Source: Kushneria aurantia DSM 21353
Lineage (GTDB): Bacteria; Pseudomonadota; Gammaproteobacteria; Pseudomonadales; Halomonadaceae
DNA length: 48,805 nucleotides
Reading direction: 5' to 3'
Assembly: GCF_000382245.1 (NCBI RefSeq)
Contig: NZ_KB907889.1
Coordinates: 1 to 48,805 of the forward strand
The notes under the pieces were generated by a model, which was given only the letters and a program-made list of their open reading frames with translations, was not told the DNA's origin and did no database searches. The position numbers and the translations under genes are program-made. Below, one piece after another: positions 43,046-48,805 of this stretch. The stretch's first letter is position 1; the number at the start of each line of letters is the position of its first letter.

Positions 43046-43930
43046 ATGCGCGATACCCTGCGACTCGAAGCGCTGGAAGTGCTCGACGCCATCGACCGCC
43101 ACGGCAGCTTCGCCGCGGCGGCGGCGGCGCTCTACCGGGTTCCCTCGGCGATCTCCTACACCGTCAACCAGCTGGAGACAGAGGTTGGCGTGCAGGTTTT
43201 CGATCGCAGCGGCCATCGCGCCCGACTGACCCCCGCCGGCCGCCTGCTGCTGGAGGAGGGGCGCCGTATTCTGGCCGCCACCAGCGAATTGAGCGCGGCG
43301 GCGAAACGGCTGGCCAACAACTGGGAGCCGGAGCTGCGTATCGCCCTCAACGGCCTGGTGCCGCCCGCCCTGCTGTGGCCGACGATAGACCGCTTCACCG
43401 CCGAGCACCCCTCGATCAACCTGCACCTGCAGGAAGAGGTGCTGACCGGCAGCTGGGAGGCGCTGGTCGACCAGCGCGCCGAACTGGCGGTAGGCGTCAC
43501 CGAAATGCCTGCCATCACCGGTATCGAGCGTGAACCCTTCATCGACATCGACTTCGTCTTCTGCTGCGCGCCGAATCATCCACTGGCGCAGGCGCACACA
43601 CCGCTTGACGAGGCGCAGCTGCGCGCTCATCGCGGCATTATCGTCGCCGACAGCGCCCGCAGCTTCCCGCGCCGCAACGCCGCCGGGCTGCTCGACAGCC
43701 GTCACTGGCTGACGGTCGCCAACATGCAGAGCAAGGTTACCGCGCTGGAGGCCGGGCTGGGCGTGGGATACTGCCCGCGGCTATGGGTCAGGGAAATGCT
43801 GGCTGAAGGGCGTCTGGCCGCCCCGCCACTGGCCGAACAGCGACCGCCCGTCACCACCTGGCTGGTGTGGCGCAGCGGCGAATCGGGGCGCGGGGTGAAG
43901 TGGTTCGTGGACGCGCTGCGGCAGTGGTGA
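43046..43930 (+). CDS. LysR-family regulator divergent from wrbA
   Basis: A 294-residue LTTR. The HTH is at about residues 7-60: RLEALEVLDAIDRHGSFAAAAA, then PSAISYTVNQLETEVGVQVFD. The effector domain follows, with an inducer-binding ALNGLVPPALLWPTIDRF strand. It faces wrbA across 154 bp and probably activates it in response to quinone-type compounds. ATG 43046 is preferred, though only AGACGAGG precedes it; TTG 43028 is in frame. Confidence 0.9.
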   Translation: MRDTLRLEALEVLDAIDRHGSFAAAAAALYRVPSAISYTVNQLETEVGVQVFDRSGHRARLTPAGRLLLEEGRRILAATSELSAAAKRLANNWEPELRIALNGLVPPALLWPTIDRFTAEHPSINLHLQEEVLTGSWEALVDQRAELAVGVTEMPAITGIEREPFIDIDFVFCCAPNHPLAQAHTPLDEAQLRAHRGIIVADSARSFPRRNAAGLLDSRHWLTVANMQSKVTALEAGLGVGYCPRLWVREMLAEGRLAAPPLAEQRPPVTTWLVWRSGESGRGVKWFVDALRQW

Positions 43931-43950
43931 GACGACTCCGGGCGGGTTGA

Positions 43951-44502
43951 TCAACCTTCACGGCGCAGAAAGTCCTTCAACCAGGCGACCCGCTGCTGCA
44001 GCTCATCGTCGGCATCCGCCTGATCCCGCTCGCTGTGGCCGGCGAGATAGAGGTCCATGATCCAGCCGCGCCGATTCTCCTTGACCAGGTTCGCGCGCTG
44101 AATTTCCAGCATCGGCGGCGTCGCCTGTGCCGCCATCAGCGGGTGATAGAGCATCTCGTCGAGCAGTCGGCCGGCCAGCAGCAGGCACTGCGTCTGCTGG
44201 GTAAAAAGCGCACGGTTGCGGAAATAAAAGCCCAGCGCGCAGCAGCTGACGAAACCCTCGCCCTGGTCGCGCCAGGTGAGCACGCGGGCCGTCTCGAACG
44301 CCGCATTCGGCCGATTGATATCCAGAAGGGCGCTGCGTATCGCGGGAAATGCCTCGACCTCGGGGATAAGGTCGATCTGCTCCGGGGCCTCGACCAGGCT
44401 GCGGTAGGGAAATATACGGCCATGGTCGCTCTCACCGGCGCCGTAGGGGATGTCAATGGCGCCATCGTCGAGGCTGATGCGCAGCTCGGTTCTATTTTGC
44501 AT
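43951..44502 (-). CDS. Hypothetical protein
   Basis: A 183-residue cytoplasmic protein with an excellent GGAGGT six bases before its ATG. It is rich in charged residues, with no membrane helix and no recognised motif. A central CCALGFYFRNRALFTQQTQC segment and a helical C-terminus (DADDELQQRVAWLKDFLRREG) can be seen. It is convergent with the LysR gene and not clearly linked to neighbours. I cannot assign a function. Confidence 0.7.
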   Translation of the reverse strand: MQNRTELRISLDDGAIDIPYGAGESDHGRIFPYRSLVEAPEQIDLIPEVEAFPAIRSALLDINRPNAAFETARVLTWRDQGEGFVSCCALGFYFRNRALFTQQTQCLLLAGRLLDEMLYHPLMAAQATPPMLEIQRANLVKENRRGWIMDLYLAGHSERDQADADDELQQRVAWLKDFLRREG

Positions 44503-44669
44503 GGGACCTCCGCAGCAGGTGGTCCCACCACCCTATCAGCCCTGGCGGGTTACGACAGCGCCTCGATCGAACTGTTGCTCCGGCGGCGCGGTTCATCCCC
44601 ACGGGCGAGGGGAACGCAAGGCCAACCGGAATCTCACGACCCACAGATCTCGAATAACCCTTCCGAAAA

Positions 44670-45344
44670 TCACCCCTGGAGGTTGCGCGCACCCGCGAGG
44701 ATCAGGTCCAGGCCTGCCAGGAACGCTTCCCGTTCGTCGTGGGAGCGCAGCTCGTCGGCAAGCAGGTGAACATAGGGATAGTCTGCCGGCTCACCTTGCG
44801 TCCAGCGGGCGACGAGTGTGGTGAGCACCTCCGTTCGATCCTGCGATTGGAAGTCGTGACGGGCGGCTGCGGCGGCCTGAGCGGCGAAGCCGAGGAGGTA
44901 TTGAACGAGCGCCGACCCGCAGTAAAACAGCGCGCTGCGCGGAACACCCATGGCGTCGAACCCCGCGCTGATCTTCTCGAATAGCGTCGTCATGGCGGGC
45001 TGCCAGGGTTCCCGCGCGAGTTCGGTCCCCACCCAGGGATGCGCCTCTATCACGTCGAACACGCCAAGCGCGACATCGCGAACGGCGTCTGCTGGATGGG
45101 TACCACGTCCTGATTGGGCGATCGCTTCTGACAGGACATGCTCCGTCGCGGCCGCCAGAAGCGTCCTCTTGTCGGCGACGTGCCAATAGATGGCGCCGCT
45201 TCCGGTCGAGAGGCTTTTCGCAAGAGCGCGGAATGTCAGCGCGTTCTCACCCTCGCCGTCGAGGATCGCGATGGCGGCGGCAACGACTCGCTCCCTGGAG
45301 AGCGAAGGTTTCTGCTGTTTGGGCTGATGGTCGTTTGAACTCAT
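44670..45344 (-). CDS. TetR-family transcriptional repressor
   Basis: A 224-residue repressor. HTH at about residues 15-60: SRERVVAAAIAILDGEGENAL, then TFRALAKSLSTGSGAIYWHVADKRTLL. The C-terminal ligand domain is of the TetR_C type. It is divergent from an FAD monooxygenase gene, and the gap contains two matching palindromes. The ATG at 45344 is preferred because starts at 45350 or 45359 would run into the TTGACA at 45353-45358. Codon use differs somewhat from the flanking genome, like the monooxygenase. Confidence 0.9.
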   Translation of the reverse strand: MSSNDHQPKQQKPSLSRERVVAAAIAILDGEGENALTFRALAKSLSTGSGAIYWHVADKRTLLAAATEHVLSEAIAQSGRGTHPADAVRDVALGVFDVIEAHPWVGTELAREPWQPAMTTLFEKISAGFDAMGVPRSALFYCGSALVQYLLGFAAQAAAAARHDFQSQDRTEVLTTLVARWTQGEPADYPYVHLLADELRSHDEREAFLAGLDLILAGARNLQG

Positions 45345-45352
45345 ACCCATTC

Positions 45353-45358
45353 TTGACA
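45353..45358 (+). promoter_or_regulatory. -35 box of the monooxygenase gene
   Basis: A perfect TTGACA; the -10 region (about 45376-45381, CAATCT) is weak and overlaps the end of the first palindrome, so a bound repressor would block polymerase. Confidence 0.5.
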
Positions 45359-45362
45359 TGAC

Positions 45363-45377
45363 TGGAACAGTGTTCCA
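45363..45377. promoter_or_regulatory. TetR operator candidate 1
   Basis: TGGAACAGTGTTCCA is a perfect 7-1-7 palindrome placed between the -35 and -10 of the monooxygenase promoter. Confidence 0.75.
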
Positions 45378-45389
45378 ATCTCCTGACTG

Positions 45390-45404
45390 TGGAATGCCGT
45401 TCCA
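45390..45404. promoter_or_regulatory. TetR operator candidate 2
   Basis: TGGAATGCCGTTCCA repeats the half-sites TGGAA/TTCCA of operator 1 with the same 15-bp length, 27 bp further downstream and 15 bp before the monooxygenase ATG. Confidence 0.72.
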
Positions 45405-45418
45405 GAAAGGATAAAGCC

Positions 45419-46528
45419 ATGCAGACTACAGTAACCATCGTCGGTGCGGGCCTCGGAGGACTGGTGCTCGCCCGCATTCTCCACGTCCACGGGATCGAAG
45501 CGATCGTCTTCGAGGCGGAGCCGAGTGCCGACAGCCGCTCCCAGGGCGGTCAGCTCGATATTCACGAACATAACGGCCAGCGCGCCATCGCAGCCGCCGA
45601 CCTGACCGACCGATTCCGCTCGATCGTTCATAAGGGGGCGGAGGCCACGCGCCTCCTGGACAAGGACGGCACCGTGCTGCTCGACGAACCCGATGACGGG
45701 CAGGGTCAGCGTCCGGAAGTGCTTCGCGGCGACCTGCGCCATCTCCTTCTCGAGTCCCTGCCGAAGGACACGGTTCGCTGGGGCAGGAAGGTCGAAAAGG
45801 TGACCGCCATCGGTGGCGGGCGGCACGAAATCGCGTTCACGGACGGATCGCTCGCTCGGACCGATCTTCTCGTCGGCGCAGATGGGGCATGGTCGCGGGT
45901 GCGCCCGCCTCTGTCCGATGCGCGGCCCGTCTATACGGGCGTCAGCTTCGTCGAGACCTATCTGCACGATGTCGACCGCCGTCATCCGGCATCGGCCGAA
46001 TTGGTCGGCGCGGGCACGATGTTCGCCTTGGCGCCGGGCCAGGGGATTACGGCCCACCGCGAGGCGGGCGATATTCTGCATAGCTATATCCAACTGAAAC
46101 GACCGGCCGAATGGTTCGCCCCGATCGACTTCGATGATCCTTCGGCGCGCGATGTCATCGCGGCTGAATTCGACGGTTGGGCACCGGCGCTGACCGCGCT
46201 CGTCACCGACAGCGATACCAGGCTGGTGCTGCGGCCGATCCATGCCCTCCCCGATGGGCATCGCTGGGATCGCAAGCCGGGCGTGACGCTCGTGGGAGAC
46301 GCCGCGCACCTCACGGCGCCGTCAGGCGAAGGCGCGAACCTGGCCATGCTCGATGGCGCGGAACTGGCCGAGGCGATCGTCCGGCATCCCGACAATATCG
46401 AGGCAGCCCTTGCGGCCTACGAGGAACCCATGTTCGCGCGTGCCGCCTCGGAGGCGGGAAAGGCAAACGAACTGCTCGATCGATGTCTTGGCGATCAGGC
46501 GCCGACGGTCTTCCTCGAGATGAGATGA
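45419..46528 (+). CDS. FAD-dependent monooxygenase, TetX/PHBH-like
   Basis: A 369-residue group A flavin monooxygenase. The N-terminal GXGXXG is VTIVGAGLGGLVLARIL (residues 5-21), the DG motif is LLVGADGAWSRVR (about 152-164), and GD is VTLVGDAAHLTAPSGEGANLA (about 289-309). The family hydroxylates aromatic or polycyclic compounds and includes the tetracycline-inactivating TetX; this particular substrate is unknown. Length and motifs are complete. It is controlled by the divergent TetR gene through the two palindromes; AAAGGATAAAG precedes its ATG. The pair resembles units common in alphaproteobacteria and may be acquired. Confidence 0.9.
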   Translation: MQTTVTIVGAGLGGLVLARILHVHGIEAIVFEAEPSADSRSQGGQLDIHEHNGQRAIAAADLTDRFRSIVHKGAEATRLLDKDGTVLLDEPDDGQGQRPEVLRGDLRHLLLESLPKDTVRWGRKVEKVTAIGGGRHEIAFTDGSLARTDLLVGADGAWSRVRPPLSDARPVYTGVSFVETYLHDVDRRHPASAELVGAGTMFALAPGQGITAHREAGDILHSYIQLKRPAEWFAPIDFDDPSARDVIAAEFDGWAPALTALVTDSDTRLVLRPIHALPDGHRWDRKPGVTLVGDAAHLTAPSGEGANLAMLDGAELAEAIVRHPDNIEAALAAYEEPMFARAASEAGKANELLDRCLGDQAPTVFLEMR

Positions 46529-46792
46529 TGTCGCGGGCGTCCGATTGAACGCATCGGGCCCAAGCATCCGCAATCATGCCGTCGGATGAGGTGTCATTCG
46601 CCGGCTGATGTGACTCGACGCCTGGCCGGTTCCGGGTACCGAAATCCCGAAGCGCGTCGAGCCGCATCTGGCCGATGGTGCGCCGATCGGAGTTGACGAT
46701 GTCGGCCAGCTTATCGTCGATCTGGCCCTATAGTATAGCGTCTATCGCTGCCTCTTCAACGACCAGCAGGCCGGCCGCTACGCGGCGGCACG
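46529..46792. other. Degraded sequence between monooxygenase and AraC remnant
   Basis: No intact gene is supported. On the minus strand 46600-46740 reads like protein in one frame (IDDKLADIVNSDRRTIGQMR and on), with no recognisable family, and the frames are broken by stops. This is probably decayed gene DNA. Confidence 0.35.
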
Positions 46793-46875
46793 CTACCCGG
46801 CCCCGGCCGGCCCGATTGCCTGTAATCGGGCATACCGCCCCGGCGTCGCGCCCATGGTGCGGCGGAACATCGCGA
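46793..46875 (-). pseudogene. AraC-family regulator, C-terminal fragment
   Basis: About 27 codons on the minus strand read IAMFRRTMGATPGRYARLQA, then a short tail and stop. FRRxxGxTPxxYR is the second helix-turn-helix end of AraC/XylS regulators. The fragment begins right at the IS481 left repeat (46877), so the insertion cut off the rest, which is no longer present on the other side of the element. Confidence 0.6.
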
Positions 46876-46876
46876 T

Positions 46877-47791
46877 GTGTCGGGTCCCTGATGATCGAAT
46901 CGCCTATAGGAGTTATCCTCTGCTAGCCGCCAGAGAGCTTCTTCAGCAATTCATTCGGGAGCAGGTCCATGGACATCAAGCTGCATCATGGCCCGCCAAT
47001 ATGGCGTCGCCACCGCGACCATCCGGCGCTGGCGGTACCGTGACGATGTCCAGGACCGATCGCACACGCGGCACAACCTGCTGGCCACGCTTACGCCCGA
47101 GCAAGAGGAGGTGCTGATCGCCGCTCGCGAATTCCTTCACCTCGGCCTGGATGATCTCCTGGTCGTGGCACGTGAATTCCTGAATCCTCGCTTGTCCCGC
47201 TCCGGGCTGCATCGCATGCTCAAGCGACGCGAGGCGCCGACATTATCAAGCACCTGCCCCAAATGCCCGACGAGGAGCAGAAACGCTATCTGTATGTCGC
47301 CATCGATCGCGCCACGCGCTGGGTCCATCTGGAGGTGAGACGCAGCCAGTCCGCGAAGGATGCGCGGGCGTTCATGAAGCAGGTGGCGGTGAAGGCTCCC
47401 TTCAAGGTCCAGACGGTACTGACCGACAACGGCAAGTCATTCTCCGATCGCTTCACGCGGGCGGGTGAGCGCAAGCCCAGCGGGAACCACCCGTTTGACC
47501 AAGAGTGCCAGGCCTTTGGTATCGAGCACCGTCTGATCAAGCCGGGAAGGCCGCAGACAAACGGCATGGTGGAGCGCTTCAACGGCCGTATCAGCGATGT
47601 GCTGGCGACTCGGCGCTATACCTCAGGCGAGGACCTGGAGCAGACGCTCAAACGCTACACCTGGCTGTACAATCACCACATCCCGCAAAAGGCGCTGCAT
47701 CATCAATCACCGATTACGGTGATGAAGGAATGGCAGACCAGGCGTCCTGAGCTATTTACCAAGCGGGTAGTCAATCACACGGGACCCGACA
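46877..47791 (+). mobile_element. IS481-family insertion sequence, degenerate
   Basis: Terminal inverted repeats TGTCGGGTCCC (46877-46887) and GGGACCCGACA (47781-47791) enclose an IS481-type transposase pseudogene. The 915-bp length is shorter than the typical 1 kb or more because of internal deletions. No target duplication is visible (left flank GCGATG, right flank TCTAAA). Confidence 0.8.
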
Positions 47792-47796
47792 TCTAA
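46969..47796 (+). pseudogene. IS481-family transposase, doubly deleted
   Basis: Three blocks of a normal IS481 transposase remain. MDIKLH is the usual N-terminus; then, after a loss of roughly 25 codons and a shift of frame, ARQYGVATATIRRWRYRDD, with DRSHTRHNLLATLTPEQ and FLNPRLSRSGLHRMLKR following. After a second loss of about 45-55 codons and another frame change, IIKHLPQMPDEEQKRYLYVA, the catalytic LTDNGKSFSDRF, and KPGRPQTNGMVERFNGRISD up to the stop at 47794. The first catalytic Asp region is present near the junction. It cannot yield an active enzyme. Confidence 0.85.
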
Positions 47797-47826
47797 AGGA
47801 GAAAACTACTCGCCATCTTCGTTTTT

Positions 47827-47853
47827 ATCCCGCCCTCGTGAATAAGGCGGGAT
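47827..47853. terminator. Hairpin between IS481 remnant and luxR gene
   Basis: ATCCCGCC (47827-47834) and GGCGGGAT (47846-47853) form an 8-bp stem just downstream of the minus-strand luxR gene. On that strand it is followed by A-rich, not T-rich, sequence, so a role in termination is only possible. Confidence 0.4.
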
Positions 47854-47883
47854 CAAATGATCTCCATTCTTGGAGCATTCTCC

Positions 47884-48519
47884 TTATATCAGTCCCATTG
47901 ATGTGGCCTTAAACAATGCGTGCTTAACGGTATAGACCTTCATCTTTTCAACTATATTATTGGTATGGAATCTAACTGTTCGCTCAGATAAGTCCAGTAT
48001 AATGCTGATTTCGTTGTATGTTTTTCCAAACTTAAGAAGGTTAGCGACTTCTAGTTCTCGTGGAGTCAGCTCTTTATAGTCAGGTGTTTCTTGGTTCTTT
48101 TCAAAAATACTTAAAAGGTTGTATAAATGCAGTTTCGCCATATCATCAAAATTTTTATTGAATTGAGATCCGGAGTTATTAGTATAGATAGTTAAAATAG
48201 TCTTGGAGTTCCAAGTGTTTATAGGGAAAGAGATTCCGAGAGATATGTTATATTTTTTTGCCAGATAATTAATGTCTGAGCTACAGTACTCTTCTGGCGA
48301 CCACTTGAAAGGCGTCATGTAATGCTTCGCTTCTTTAACTATGTCGCTTTTAATATACATTTTCATATTTATAAATTCAGCCTTCCATTCTTCTGGAAGG
48401 CTGGTTTTTAAATCGATTTCCATCCCGTTTCGGATAGTTAATAGCGAGTATCGATCCTCACCAAAATTCATTAAATACGACTTGAGCATGAGGCCTAGCC
48501 TGCTGCAACTATCTACCAT
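47884..48519 (-). CDS. LuxR-type quorum-sensing regulator (solo)
   Basis: A 211-residue regulator with an N-terminal autoinducer-binding domain and a C-terminal GerE HTH (LTPRELEVANLLKFGKTYNE, then SERTVRFHTNNIVEKMKV). Positions aligned with TraR/LuxR acyl-homoserine-lactone contacts are Trp45, Phe49 (usually Tyr), Asp59, Ile60 (usually Pro), Trp73 and Gly95. The pocket is therefore partly altered. No luxI synthase is present in the window, so it is a solo or orphan regulator. Its base composition is strikingly AT-rich compared with all other genes here, which indicates recent transfer; it is flanked by insertion sequences on both sides. Confidence 0.88.
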   Translation of the reverse strand: MVDSCSRLGLMLKSYLMNFGEDRYSLLTIRNGMEIDLKTSLPEEWKAEFINMKMYIKSDIVKEAKHYMTPFKWSPEEYCSSDINYLAKKYNISLGISFPINTWNSKTILTIYTNNSGSQFNKNFDDMAKLHLYNLLSIFEKNQETPDYKELTPRELEVANLLKFGKTYNEISIILDLSERTVRFHTNNIVEKMKVYTVKHALFKATSMGLI

Positions 48520-48693
48520 GAGGTTTCACCATAGATGTCTTAGCTGGTTCCGGTTTAATGATACCGACTATATCTTTTGATATAAGCCTAACACAAATTA
48601 ATATACCGATAACCTATGTATTTTTCAAGGAAAGGCGGCTTGGCCGCAAATTCTGAATGCAACACCTGATCAAACCGGTAAGGTGTTGACCCT
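48520..48693. other. AT-rich luxR upstream region and IS30 left end
   Basis: The first part is AT-rich and should contain the luxR promoter. From about 48653 (TTCTGAATGCAACACC) the sequence appears to be the left end of an IS30 element, with an inverted repeat CAACACCT (48660-48667) and AGGTGTTG (48681-48688) just before the transposase start. Confidence 0.45.
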
Positions 48694-48805
48694 ATGTCAT
48701 ATTCTGAACTCTGCACCGAAGAACGTGCCACTATCCAGGTCAGCCTCGCACAAGGCTTGAGCATCAGGAAGGTAGCGGCTCTGCTTGAACGGTCTCCGGC
48801 GACGA
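48694..48805 (+). CDS. IS30-family transposase, N-terminal part (3' truncated by window)
   Basis: Thirty-seven codons are visible. MSYSELCTEERATIQVSLAQ followed by GLSIRKVAALLERSPAT is the N-terminal helix-turn-helix of IS30-type transposases (compare MSYxxLTxEER...GxSxRxIAxxLxRSPST). The gene runs off the window, so its integrity is unknown. Confidence 0.85.
   Translation, partial: MSYSELCTEERATIQVSLAQGLSIRKVAALLERSPAT

Noticed and set aside
46675-46926. 83-codon plus-strand open frame
   Set aside because: Ser/Arg/Pro-rich translation with no motif, overlapping the AraC remnant and the IS481 left repeat; no ribosome site.
48653-48688. Possible CRISPR-like or phage attachment repeat before the IS30 start
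   Set aside because: It is a single inverted repeat consistent with the IS30 end; there is no repeat-spacer pattern.

Overview
The window is GC-rich and gene-dense, with mostly gammaproteobacterial housekeeping and transport genes. Arginine decarboxylase SpeA, APH-fold homoserine kinase ThrB, WrbA, two Na+/solute symporters and phosphatidylcholine synthase together fit a marine or halophilic gammaproteobacterium, most likely Halomonadaceae (Halomonas/Kushneria type). This placement is an inference from gene content and composition; no rRNA or tRNA gene was seen.

Layout. 1-310: right end of an ISAs1-family insertion sequence. 444-1388: thrB. 1479-6949: a five-gene, ATGA-coupled operon (GT2 glycosyltransferase, LpxB-N-like membrane protein, two ArnT/PMT-type transferases, UDP-glucuronate 4-epimerase-like enzyme), best read as a polyprenyl-phosphate-sugar system decorating LPS. 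7040-8974: speA. 9073-14047: LytTR membrane regulator, VOC protein with a YafY/WYL regulator, phosphatidylcholine synthase, and a SulP transporter with an XRE regulator. 14540-19472: a clearly more AT-rich block with a divergent LysR regulator and a tightly coupled operon of DUF3311 protein, SSS symporter, nitrilase and aldoxime dehydratase. This is an uptake plus aldoxime-to-nitrile-to-acid pathway and looks acquired.

19546-34437: SDR enzyme, DUF3072 protein, a Tat-lipoprotein molybdoenzyme with its cytochrome b partner, phosphodiesterase, aminopeptidase P, a four-PAS chemoreceptor-like protein, ilvD, FAH-family hydrolase, zinc-ribbon protein, a His-rich DUF2946/PepSY pair and a PAS-LuxR regulator. 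34538-34732 holds no gene but encodes a convincing CsrB/RsmZ-type RNA: a series of small hairpins with AGGA or AGGGA loops, ending in a rho-independent terminator. Next to it lies a nitronate monooxygenase gene with its middle deleted.

34990-44502: EamA exporter with divergent XRE-cupin regulator, SLC13 permease, zinc peptidase, GNAT, SSS symporter, DUF1275, a ring-cleaving dioxygenase stub, wrbA with divergent LysR, and an unknown protein. 44670-46528: a TetR/FAD-monooxygenase pair with two near-identical palindromic operators between them. 46529 to the end is degraded accessory DNA: an AraC tail cut by a doubly deleted IS481 element, an AT-rich solo LuxR quorum-type regulator, and the start of an IS30 transposase running off the edge.
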